Part shown: positions 55,269-64,000 of the stretch, in pieces
Layout of the letters: each line of letters begins with the position of its first letter
Position numbering within the stretch: the first letter of the stretch is position 1
Source: Reyranella soli
GTDB taxonomy: Bacteria; Pseudomonadota; Alphaproteobacteria; Reyranellales; Reyranellaceae
Length of the DNA stretch: 64,000 nucleotides
Reading direction: 5' to 3'
Assembly (NCBI RefSeq): GCF_007992495.1
Contig: NZ_BKAJ01000032.1
Coordinates: 62,001-126,000 of the forward strand
Program-made: the position numbers and the translations under genes
Notes under the pieces: generated by a model
What the model was told of the DNA's origin: nothing
The model's input: the letters and a program-made list of their open reading frames with translations, nothing else
Databases searched by the model: none

Positions 55269-55879
55269 GCGAACCCCTTCAAGAACTCGGCGAGCACATC
55301 AAGCAGGCGACCGCTGGCGCGGTCGTTGCCGCGAATGTACGCCTGGGCGAGCTGATGCTTGAGACGACGCCAGACAAGCTGATCGCGCTGCTGACCTTCC
55401 TGCGTGACGATCCGCGCTGCCTGTTCAAGCAGCTGATCGATGTCTGCGGCGTCGACTGGCCCGAGCGCGAGAAGCGCTTCGACGTCGTCTACAATCTGCT
55501 CAGTCTCAAGAACAATCAGCGCGTCCGCGTCAAGGTCGCGACCGACGAGACCACGCCGGTGCCGTCTGCCGCGCCGCTGTTCAGCTCGGCCGGCTGGTTC
55601 GAGCGCGAGACCTACGACCTCTACGGCGTCTGGTTCGCCGACCATCCCGACCTGCGCCGCATCCTCACCGACTACGGTTTCGAGGGCCATCCGCTGCGCA
55701 AGGATTTCCCGCTGACCGGCTTCGTCGAGCTGCGCTGGGACGACCTGCAGAAGCGCGTCGTCTACGAGCCGGTGAAGCTCACCCAGGAGTTCCGTCGTTT
55801 CGACTTCCTGAGTCCGTGGGAAGGCGCGCACCAGGTGCTGCCCGGGGACGAGAAGGCCGACGAGAAGGCAAAGAGTTAG
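55265..55879 (+). CDS. nuoC: NADH-quinone oxidoreductase subunit C
   Basis: A 204-residue 30-kDa-type subunit of the peripheral arm. Key marks are [27 protein letters not shown], the W[10 protein letters not shown] motif ([14 protein letters not shown]) and [23 protein letters not shown] start overlapping the nuoB stop. nuoC and nuoD are separate here, not fused as in E. coli. The long upstream frame through nuoB is rejected. Confidence 0.95.
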   Translation: MSEPLQELGEHIKQATAGAVVAANVRLGELMLETTPDKLIALLTFLRDDPRCLFKQLIDVCGVDWPEREKRFDVVYNLLSLKNNQRVRVKVATDETTPVPSAAPLFSSAGWFERETYDLYGVWFADHPDLRRILTDYGFEGHPLRKDFPLTGFVELRWDDLQKRVVYEPVKLTQEFRRFDFLSPWEGAHQVLPGDEKADEKAKS

Positions 55880-55883
55880 CGTC

Positions 55884-57068
55884 ATGTCCGACGTCGAGAT
55901 CAAAACGCTGACGATGAACTTCGGGCCGCAGCATCCGGCGGCCCACGGCGTGCTGCGCCTGGTCGTCGAGATGGACGGCGAGATCGTCGAACGCTGCGAT
56001 CCGCACATCGGGCTGCTGCATCGCGGCACCGAGAAGCTGATCGAATACAAGAGCTACCTGCAGGCGGTGCCGTACTTCGACCGGCTCGACTACGTCTCGC
56101 CGATGAACCAGGAGCATGCCTACGCGCTCGCCGTCGAGAAGCTTTTGGGCATCACCGTACCGGAGCGCGGTCAGTACATCCGCGTCCTGTTCTCCGAGAT
56201 CACGCGCATCCTCAACCACCTGCTGAATGTCACCACTTTCGCGATGGACACCGGTGCGCTCACCCCGCCGTTGTGGGGCTTCGAGCAGCGAGAGCTCCTG
56301 ATGGAGTACTACGAGGGCGTCAGCGGCTCGCGCATGCATGCGGCGTACTTCCGGCCCGGCGGCGTACATCAGGACCTGCCGGATGGCATGCTCGACTCCA
56401 TGGATGCGTGGATCAAGCAGTTCTACCCGTTCATGAAGGACATCGAGAATCTGCTGAACGACAACCGCATCTTCCGTCAGCGCACGGTCGATATCGGCGT
56501 CGTCAATCCGCAGCAGGCGCTCGATTGGGGATTCTCGGGCCCGATGATCCGCGCCTCGGGCCTGCCGTGGGACCTGCGCAAGTCGCAGCCCTACGACGTG
56601 TACGACCGTATGGATTTCGACATCCCGGTCGGCAAGACCGGCGACTGCTTCGCGCGCTACCTGGTGCGCATCGAGGAGATGTACCAGAGCGCCCGCATCA
56701 TGGAGCAGTGCGTCCAGGCGCTGCGCACCGTGAGCGGCCCGGTGCGAGTCGACGACCGCAAGATCTCGCCGCCGCGCCGCGGCGAGATGAAGGGCTCGAT
56801 GGAAGCCCTGATCCACCATTTCAAGCTCTACACCGAGGGCTACAAAGTGCCGGCCGGCGAGACCTATACCGCCGTCGAGGCGCCCAAGGGCGAGTTCGGC
56901 GTCTATCTCGTGTCCGACGGCACCAACAAGCCCTATCGCTGCAAGATCCGCGCGCCGGGTTTCCCGCATCTCGCTGCGCTCGACATGATGACCAAGGGCC
57001 ACCAGCTCGCCGACATGTCGGCGAACATCGGCTCGCTCGACATCGTGTTCGGCGAGATCGACCGCTAG
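55884..57068 (+). CDS. nuoD: NADH-quinone oxidoreductase subunit D
   Basis: A 394-residue 49-kDa-type subunit that forms the quinone pocket with NuoB. It has [62 protein letters not shown] and the C-terminal [12 protein letters not shown], all strongly conserved in the family. It lies four bases after nuoC. Length typical for a stand-alone NuoD. Confidence 0.97.
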   Translation: MSDVEIKTLTMNFGPQHPAAHGVLRLVVEMDGEIVERCDPHIGLLHRGTEKLIEYKSYLQAVPYFDRLDYVSPMNQEHAYALAVEKLLGITVPERGQYIRVLFSEITRILNHLLNVTTFAMDTGALTPPLWGFEQRELLMEYYEGVSGSRMHAAYFRPGGVHQDLPDGMLDSMDAWIKQFYPFMKDIENLLNDNRIFRQRTVDIGVVNPQQALDWGFSGPMIRASGLPWDLRKSQPYDVYDRMDFDIPVGKTGDCFARYLVRIEEMYQSARIMEQCVQALRTVSGPVRVDDRKISPPRRGEMKGSMEALIHHFKLYTEGYKVPAGETYTAVEAPKGEFGVYLVSDGTNKPYRCKIRAPGFPHLAALDMMTKGHQLADMSANIGSLDIVFGEIDR

Positions 57069-57084
57069 GAGACGATCGCAGGCC

Positions 57085-57675
57085 ATGATCACCGCTGATC
57101 CCGTGGACGTGCCCTATGTCGAGGAATTCCGATTCACGCCGGAGTACCTGGAGAAGGTCAAAGCCCTGATCGCGAATTATCCGCCCGGCCGTCAGGCCAG
57201 CGCGGTGATCGGCGTGCTCGACCTGGCGCAGCGCCAGGAAGGCTGGCTGTCGCGCGCGGCGATGGATGAGGTCGCCAAGCTTCTCGATATGGCGCCGATC
57301 CGCGTCTACGAGATCGCGACCTTCTATACGATGTTCCAGCTCAAGCCGAAGGGTAAGTACCTGCTGCAGGTGTGCACCACGACGCCGTGCTGGCTGCGCG
57401 GCTCCGACGCGATCATGAAGGCCTGCCAGCATGCCGCCGACGGCGAGACCTTCAGCGTGCAGGAGGTCGAATGCCTCGGCGCCTGCGTGAACGCGCCGGT
57501 CGTGCAGATCAACGACGACTTCTACGAAGACCTCGACGAGGCCTCGCTGCAGAAGGTGCTTGATGCCTTCAAGCGCGGCGAGACGCCCAAGCCCGGCCCG
57601 CAGGTCGACCGCCAGACATCGGCGCCCGAAGGCGGCCCCACCACGCTGACGTCTGCCACCTTGAGGAGCGAGTAG
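57085..57675 (+). CDS. nuoE: NADH-quinone oxidoreductase subunit E
   Basis: A 196-residue 24-kDa-type subunit with a thioredoxin-like [2Fe-2S] fold. The four ligands are in CTTTPCWLRGS and ECLGACVNAP. EIATFYTMFQLKPKGKY precedes the cluster domain. The last 30 residues, rich in Pro, Thr and Gly, are a low-complexity tail. It works with NuoF and NuoG in the NADH-oxidising module. Confidence 0.96.
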   Translation: MITADPVDVPYVEEFRFTPEYLEKVKALIANYPPGRQASAVIGVLDLAQRQEGWLSRAAMDEVAKLLDMAPIRVYEIATFYTMFQLKPKGKYLLQVCTTTPCWLRGSDAIMKACQHAADGETFSVQEVECLGACVNAPVVQINDDFYEDLDEASLQKVLDAFKRGETPKPGPQVDRQTSAPEGGPTTLTSATLRSE

Positions 57676-57678
57676 GCG

Positions 57679-58962
<1,284 letters not shown>

Positions 58963-58977
58963 GGCAGGGAGCAGGTA

Positions 58978-61053
58978 ATGCCCAAGATCAAGATCGACGG
59001 CGTCGAGATGGAGGTCCCGGCCGGGATCACCATCCTGCAGGCCTGTGAGCTCGCTGGCCTCGAGATCCCGCGCTTCTGCTATCACGAGCGCCTGTCGATC
59101 GCCGGCAACTGCCGCATGTGCCTGGTTGAGGTGAAGCCCGGCCCGCCCAAGCCGCAGGCGAGTTGCGCGCTGCCTGTCGCCGACAAGCAGGAGATCTTCA
59201 CCACCACGCCGATGGTGCAGAAGGCACGCAAGGGCGTGATGGAATTCCTGCTGATCAATCATCCGCTCGACTGCCCGATCTGCGACCAGGGCGGCGAGTG
59301 CGACCTGCAGGACCAGGCGATGGGCTACGGCTTCGACCGCAGCCGCTTCCACGAGAACAAGCGCGCGGTGCCCGACAAGGAGCTGGGCCCGCTGGTCAAG
59401 ACCTCGATGAACCGCTGCATCCATTGCACGCGCTGCATCCGCTTCGCCACCGAGGTGGCGGGGACGGAAGAGCTCGGTGCCACCGGCCGCGGCGAGTCCA
59501 TGGAAGTCACGACCTATGTCGAGCATGCGCTGACCAGCGAGCTCTCGGGCAACCTGGTCGACCTCTGCCCGGTCGGCGCGCTCACCTCCAAGCCCTACGC
59601 CTTCGAGGCGCGGTCCTGGGAGCTTGCCAAGACCGAATCGGTCGACGTGTTGGACGCGCTGGGTTCCAACATCCGCATCGACACGCGCGGCGCGCAGGTC
59701 ATGCGCGTGCTGCCGCGGCTGAACGACGACGTCAACGAGGAGTGGATCTCCGACAAGACGCGGCATGCCATCGACGGCCTGCGCTATCAGCGTCTCGATC
59801 GGCCGTACGTGCGCAAGGGCGGCAAGCTCGTCGAGGCGACGTGGGACCAGGCCTTCACCGCCATCGTTGACAGGCTCGGCAAGCTCGAAGGCTCCAAGAT
59901 CGCGGCCATCGCCGGCGACCAGTGCGATGCCGAATCGATGCTGGCGCTCAAGGATCTGATGACGGCGCTCGGTTCGCCCAACATCGACTGCCGCCAGGAC
60001 GGCGCCAAGCTCGAAGGCGGGCCCCGCGGCAGCTACATCTTCAACGCGGGCATCCGCGGCATCGACCAGGCGGACGCCATCCTGCTGATCGGCACCAATC
60101 CGCGCTGGGAAGCGCCGGTGCTGAACGCGCGCATCCGCAAGCGCTACCTCCACGGCGGCTGCCCCATCGCCGGCATCGGGCTGGTTGACGACCTGAGCTA
60201 CCCGGTCGAGCGCCTCGGCATGGGGCCGGCGACCTTGCGCGAGCTGGTCGACGGCAAGCTCGGCTTCTTCGAGAAGCTGAAGGCGGCCAAGAACCCGCTG
60301 ATCATCCTCGGCATGGGCGCGCTCGCCCGATCCGACGGCGCCGCGGTGCTGGCGTTGGCGCGCGATCTCGCCGACAAGCTCGGCGCCGTACGCGAGGATT
60401 GGAACGGCTTTGCCGTCCTGCACACGGCGGCGGCGCGCGTCGGCGGCCTCGATCTCGGCCTGGTGCCGGGTGAGGGCGGCCGGGACGTCGAGGGGATTTT
60501 GGCCGGCTGCGAGAGGGGCGAGATCGGCGCGGTCTATCTGCTGGCCGCCGACGAGATCGACACCAAGCGGCTGGGCAAGGCCTTCGTGATCTACCAGGGC
60601 CATCACGGCGACGCCGGCGCCAATCGCGCCGACGTGGTGTTGCCGGGGGCGGCCTACACCGAAAAGCCCGGCACCTACGTGAACACCGAAGGCCGGGTGC
60701 AGCTGGCGCGCCGTGCCGCCTATCCGCCGGGCGACGCCCGCGAGGACTGGGCGATCCTGCGCGCGCTGTCGGAGCGCCTGGGCAAGACCCTGCCGTACGA
60801 CACGCTCGACCAGGTCCGCGATCGGCTTATTCACATCAACAAGAGCTTTGCCGCCATCGACCAGCAGCAGGCCGGCGGCTGGGGCACGTTCGGCGCGATG
60901 GGCCCGATCGGCGACGCCATGTTCGCTTCGCCGATCGGCAACTTCTACATGACCTGCGCCATCAGCCGCTCGTCAAGGACCATGGCCGAATGCATCGCCT
61001 CGCGTGAGGAGTTTGCCAAGCGGTCCCTCGAGCGGGCGCGGAGGATGGGATGA
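58978..61053 (+). CDS. nuoG: NADH-quinone oxidoreductase subunit G
   Basis: A 691-residue 75-kDa-type subunit. The N-terminal [2Fe-2S] domain has [20 protein letters not shown]; then come [19 protein letters not shown] (His-ligated cluster N5 region) and [13 protein letters not shown] (N4 region). The C-terminal half is a molybdopterin oxidoreductase-like domain that lacks the cofactor in this family. No extra N7-type cysteine set is apparent. Its stop overlaps nuoH (ATGA). Confidence 0.96.
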   Translation: MPKIKIDGVEMEVPAGITILQACELAGLEIPRFCYHERLSIAGNCRMCLVEVKPGPPKPQASCALPVADKQEIFTTTPMVQKARKGVMEFLLINHPLDCPICDQGGECDLQDQAMGYGFDRSRFHENKRAVPDKELGPLVKTSMNRCIHCTRCIRFATEVAGTEELGATGRGESMEVTTYVEHALTSELSGNLVDLCPVGALTSKPYAFEARSWELAKTESVDVLDALGSNIRIDTRGAQVMRVLPRLNDDVNEEWISDKTRHAIDGLRYQRLDRPYVRKGGKLVEATWDQAFTAIVDRLGKLEGSKIAAIAGDQCDAESMLALKDLMTALGSPNIDCRQDGAKLEGGPRGSYIFNAGIRGIDQADAILLIGTNPRWEAPVLNARIRKRYLHGGCPIAGIGLVDDLSYPVERLGMGPATLRELVDGKLGFFEKLKAAKNPLIILGMGALARSDGAAVLALARDLADKLGAVREDWNGFAVLHTAAARVGGLDLGLVPGEGGRDVEGILAGCERGEIGAVYLLAADEIDTKRLGKAFVIYQGHHGDAGANRADVVLPGAAYTEKPGTYVNTEGRVQLARRAAYPPGDAREDWAILRALSERLGKTLPYDTLDQVRDRLIHINKSFAAIDQQQAGGWGTFGAMGPIGDAMFASPIGNFYMTCAISRSSRTMAECIASREEFAKRSLERARRMG

Positions 61054-62087
61054 CCGCCGACCTGATCCGCTTTTTCACGACCAACTGGATCGGCCAGGCG
61101 ATCGTCATCGTGGCGCAGTGCCTGGCGGTCACCATCCCGCTACTCGTCGCAGTGGCCTACATGACGTACGTCGACCGCAAGGTCTGGGCCTCGATCCAGC
61201 TGCGCCGCGGCCCCAACGTGGTCGGCCCGTTCGGCCTGCTGCAGCCCATGGCCGACGGCCTGAAGCTGGTGCTGAAGGAGACCATCGTCCCGTCGAGCGC
61301 CAACGGCGTGCTGTTCATCATCGCGCCCATGATCGCCTTCATGACGGCGCTGGTCGCCTGGGCGGTCGTGCCGTTCGACGACGGCTGGGTCATCGCCGAC
61401 ATCAACGTCGGCATCCTCTACCTGTTCGCCATCTCGTCGCTCGGCGTCTACGGCATCATCATCGCCGGCTGGGCCTCGAACTCGAAGTACGCCTTCCTGG
61501 GCGCGCTGCGCTCGGCGGCGCAGATGGTGTCCTACGAAGTCTCGATCGGCTTCGTGCTGATCACCGTCCTGCTCTGCGTCGGCTCGCTCAACCTCTCCAA
61601 GGTCGTGCTCGCCCAGTCCGGCTGGTTCTTCAACTGGTTCTGGCTGCCGCTCCTGCCGATGTTCGTCATCTTCTTCGTTTCGGCGCTGGCGGAGACCAAC
61701 CGCACGCCGTTCGACCTGCCGATGTCGGAAGCCGAGCTGGTAGCGGGTTTCCACACCGAATACTCGGCAATGACCTTCGGCCTGTTCTTCCTTGGCGAAT
61801 ACGCCAACATGATCCTGTTGTCGGCGCTGGGTGCGGTGCTGTTCCTGGGCGGCTGGATGTCTCCCATCCCGTACGCGCCTTTCACCTGGGTCCCCGGCAT
61901 CGTCTGGTTCGCCTTCAAGATCGCGTTCCTGCTGTTCATCTTCTCATGGACCAAGGGGACGCTGCCCCGTTACCGCTACGACCAGCTGATGCGGCTGGGC
62001 TGGAAGGTCTTCCTGCCCGTGTCGCTGGGCTGGGTCGTGCTCACCGCCGCCGTGCTGCAGTTCGGCGGCTGGGTTCCGAAGCTTTAG
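61050..62087 (+). CDS. nuoH: NADH-quinone oxidoreductase subunit H
   Basis: A 345-residue, eight-helix membrane subunit joining the two arms of complex I. The conserved loops [20 protein letters not shown], the E-rich [20 protein letters not shown] and [22 protein letters not shown] are present, as is [15 protein letters not shown] near the end. The start overlaps the nuoG stop by four bases. Confidence 0.96.
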   Translation: MTADLIRFFTTNWIGQAIVIVAQCLAVTIPLLVAVAYMTYVDRKVWASIQLRRGPNVVGPFGLLQPMADGLKLVLKETIVPSSANGVLFIIAPMIAFMTALVAWAVVPFDDGWVIADINVGILYLFAISSLGVYGIIIAGWASNSKYAFLGALRSAAQMVSYEVSIGFVLITVLLCVGSLNLSKVVLAQSGWFFNWFWLPLLPMFVIFFVSALAETNRTPFDLPMSEAELVAGFHTEYSAMTFGLFFLGEYANMILLSALGAVLFLGGWMSPIPYAPFTWVPGIVWFAFKIAFLLFIFSWTKGTLPRYRYDQLMRLGWKVFLPVSLGWVVLTAAVLQFGGWVPKL

Positions 62088-62098
62088 GGAGTCGCAGG

Positions 62099-62587
62099 AT
62101 GGCCTCTCTCGACCGTACCGCGCGTTCGTTCCTGCTCTCCGAGCTGGTGACGGGCTTCGCGCTCACCCTGAAGTACATGTTCAAGCCCAAGGTGACGGTG
62201 AACTATCCCTATGAAAAGGGACCGCTCAGCCCGCGCTTCCGCGGCGAGCACGCGCTGCGCCGTTATCCCAATGGCGAGGAACGCTGCATCGCCTGCAAGC
62301 TCTGCGAGGCCATTTGTCCGGCCCAGGCCATCACCATCGAGGCCGAGCCGCGCGACGACGGCAGCCGGCGCACGACGCGCTACGACATCGACATGACCAA
62401 GTGCATCTACTGCGGCTTCTGCCAGGAAGCCTGCCCGGTCGATGCCATCGTCGAGGGCCCCAACTTCGAGTTCTCGACGGAGACCCGCGAGGAGCTGATG
62501 TACAACAAGGACAAGCTGCTCGCGAACGGCGACCGTTGGGAGCCGATGCTCGCGGCCAACCTCCACGCCGACGCGCCGTATCGGTGA
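62099..62587 (+). CDS. nuoI: NADH-quinone oxidoreductase subunit I
   Basis: A 162-residue ferredoxin-like subunit with two [4Fe-4S] clusters: [16 protein letters not shown] and [19 protein letters not shown]. The N-terminal amphipathic segment ([21 protein letters not shown]) docks at the membrane. The start is the ATG after a GCAGG stretch, 11 bases past nuoH; the long frame running through nuoH is rejected. It passes electrons to cluster N2 in NuoB. Confidence 0.96.
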   Translation: MASLDRTARSFLLSELVTGFALTLKYMFKPKVTVNYPYEKGPLSPRFRGEHALRRYPNGEERCIACKLCEAICPAQAITIEAEPRDDGSRRTTRYDIDMTKCIYCGFCQEACPVDAIVEGPNFEFSTETREELMYNKDKLLANGDRWEPMLAANLHADAPYR

Positions 62588-62610
62588 GCCGGGACGGGTA
62601 GGGGGAGACA

Positions 62611-63225
62611 ATGATTCTTCAGGCTCTGGCCTTTTATGTGTTCGCGTTCGTGGTCATGGCGTCTGCCGCCATGGTCGTGGTGTCGCGCAATCCCGTCTAC
62701 TCGGTGCTGTTCCTGATCCTGGCCTTCTTCAACGCCGCCGCGCTGTTCGTGCTGATAGGCGCCGAGTTCATCGCCATGATCCTGGTCATCGTCTATGTCG
62801 GCGCCGTCGCCGTGCTGTTCCTGTTCGTGGTCATGATGCTCGACATCAACCTGACGGAGCTGCGCGAGGGCTTCCTGAAATACCTGCCGGTCGGCGCGCT
62901 GATCGGGCTCGTCCTGCTGGCCGAGATCCTGCTGGGACTGGGCGTGATCGGCGGCGGCACGACCAGCCTGACGGGCCTCGACAAAGCCACGCCGCAGGTC
63001 ATCGCAATTGACAACACCCGCGCAATCGGGCGTGTGCTCTACACCCAGTACTTCTACCTGTTCCAGGTCGCGGGCCTGGTGCTGCTGGTCGCCATGATCG
63101 GCGCCATCGTGCTGACCCTGCGCACCCGTCCCGGCGTGCGCCGCCAGAGGGTCAGCGAGCAGCTCTACCGGCCCAAGGGCGACGCCGTCACCGTGGTCAA
63201 GGTGCCGACCCGGGGAGGCGTGTGA
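62611..63225 (+). CDS. nuoJ: NADH-quinone oxidoreductase subunit J
   Basis: A 204-residue five-helix membrane subunit, with the pi-bulge helix region around [22 protein letters not shown] and a basic C-terminal tail ([18 protein letters not shown]). It begins [29 protein letters not shown], typical of the family. It abuts nuoK (TGATG overlap). Confidence 0.95.
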   Translation: MILQALAFYVFAFVVMASAAMVVVSRNPVYSVLFLILAFFNAAALFVLIGAEFIAMILVIVYVGAVAVLFLFVVMMLDINLTELREGFLKYLPVGALIGLVLLAEILLGLGVIGGGTTSLTGLDKATPQVIAIDNTRAIGRVLYTQYFYLFQVAGLVLLVAMIGAIVLTLRTRPGVRRQRVSEQLYRPKGDAVTVVKVPTRGGV

Positions 63226-63533
63226 TGGTGATCGGGCTCGGCCACTACCTGTTCGTCGCCGCGGTGCTCTTTACCCTGGGCATCCTCGGCATCTTCCTGA
63301 ACCGCAAGAACGTCATCGTCATCCTGATGTGCGTCGAGCTGATGCTGCTCGCGGTCAATATCAACCTCGTCGCCTTCTCGGTCTTCCAGGGCAACGTCGT
63401 GGGCCAGGTCTTCGCCATGCTGGTGCTGACCGTGGCCGCCGCCGAGGCGGCGATCGGCCTTGCCATCCTCGTGGTCTATTTCCGCAACCGCGGGACCATC
63501 GAGGTCGAAGACATCAACGCGATGAAGGGCTAG
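63225..63533 (+). CDS. nuoK: NADH-quinone oxidoreductase subunit K
   Basis: A 102-residue three-helix antiporter-like subunit with the conserved Glu residues in [15 protein letters not shown] and the [13 protein letters not shown] helix. The ATG is chosen six bases after GGGGAGG; the GTG one codon earlier is closer to that site than usual. It gives the standard family length and shares one base with the nuoJ stop. Confidence 0.95.
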   Translation: MVIGLGHYLFVAAVLFTLGILGIFLNRKNVIVILMCVELMLLAVNINLVAFSVFQGNVVGQVFAMLVLTVAAAEAAIGLAILVVYFRNRGTIEVEDINAMKG

Positions 63534-63545
63534 GGACGCCGCGTC

Positions 63546-64000
63546 ATGGATCTCGCCATCAAGCTCATCGTCCTGCTGCCGCTGCTCGCCGCCGCAATCG
63601 CCGGGCTTTTCTGTCGCGTGATCGGCGACCGCCCGGCGCAGATCGTCACCTGCGCGGCGCTCCTGATCGCCGCGGCGCTCTCGATCTTCGTGTTCGTCAA
63701 GATCGGCTTCGGCCCGGAGAACGCCAAGCTGATCGTGGTCAAGCTCTTCACCTGGATCGATTCCGGCACCTTCGACGTCGCCTGGTCGCTGCGCGTCGAC
63801 ACGCTGACGGCCGTCATGCTGATCGTCGTCACCGGCGTGTCGTCGATGGTCCACGTCTACTCGATCGGTTACATGGCGGAGGATCCCAGCATCCCTCGCT
63901 TCATGTCGTATCTCAGCCTGTTCACCTTCTTCATGCTGATGCTGGTGACGTCGGACAACCTGGTGCAGCTGTTCTTCGGCTGGGAAGGCGTGGGCCTGGC
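63546..64000 (+). CDS. nuoL: NADH-quinone oxidoreductase subunit L, N-terminal part (cut by window edge)
   Basis: The first 151 residues of the large antiporter-like subunit. It starts MDLAIKLIVLLPLLAAAIAGL; the hallmark LRVDTLTAVMLIVVTGVSSMVHVYSIGYM and NLVQLFFGWEGVGL (with the helix-5 Glu) are visible before the window ends. ATG 12 bases after nuoK. Confidence 0.95.
   Translation, partial: MDLAIKLIVLLPLLAAAIAGLFCRVIGDRPAQIVTCAALLIAAALSIFVFVKIGFGPENAKLIVVKLFTWIDSGTFDVAWSLRVDTLTAVMLIVVTGVSSMVHVYSIGYMAEDPSIPRFMSYLSLFTFFMLMLVTSDNLVQLFFGWEGVGL

Overview
The window is about 64 kb of GC-rich, gene-dense chromosome from an alphaproteobacterium. The evidence is the gene order tRNA-Leu, tig, clpP, clpX, lon, HU, tRNA-Val, tRNA-Asp, nuoA-L, the glnB-glnA pair, two Bug-type solute receptors, a form II CO-dehydrogenase-like operon and many acyl-CoA enzymes. 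The family-level assignment is open; a soil or freshwater Reyranella- or Bradyrhizobium-like lineage would fit. I saw no insertion sequence, integrase, phage gene or CRISPR array. Both edges cut genes: a class III cyclase on the left and nuoL on the right.

Left part (1-14.6 kb): a cyclase tail, a D-glutamate-cyclase-like protein, an acyl-CoA dehydrogenase and a convergent Rieske oxygenase. Then comes a 1301-residue protein made of 11 CARDB repeats. After it are exoD, a CitE-like lyase and a MaoC hydratase on the minus strand, and a divergent run of quinone reductase, Bug receptor, SDR and DUF2817 peptidase.

Middle part (14.7-39 kb): a membrane-anchored GH17 glucanase; a coxG-coxS-coxL-coxM operon of the AYRGAGR (form II) type; pyroglutamyl peptidase; a divergent regulator/oxidoreductase pair; an RND efflux operon facing its own TetR repressor across a region with four operator-like half-sites; a D-aminoacylase-type amidohydrolase divergent from a tartrate/D-malate dehydrogenase plus Bug receptor; a PhoD phosphatase; a TauD dioxygenase; and a CoA-transferase/hydratase pair with overlapping ends.

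Right part (39-64 kb): glnB-glnA behind a candidate sigma-54 promoter, an aminotransferase, an array of four paralogous TetR-like regulators, tRNA-His and nnrD. Next is the protein quality-control block (tig, clpP, clpX, lon), with heat-shock-like promoter candidates, then HU, three tRNA genes in all after nnrD, and the NADH dehydrogenase operon, which begins only 50 bp after tRNA-Asp.

The most unusual structures are the CARDB repeat protein, whose repeats become more alike towards the C-terminus; the tandem TetR array with a repeated upstream motif; and a family of long GC-rich palindromes sharing a CCGGACCGC core, which mostly sit between convergent genes. No clearly new multi-gene system is proven here. 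The array and the repeat protein are the best candidates for something undescribed.
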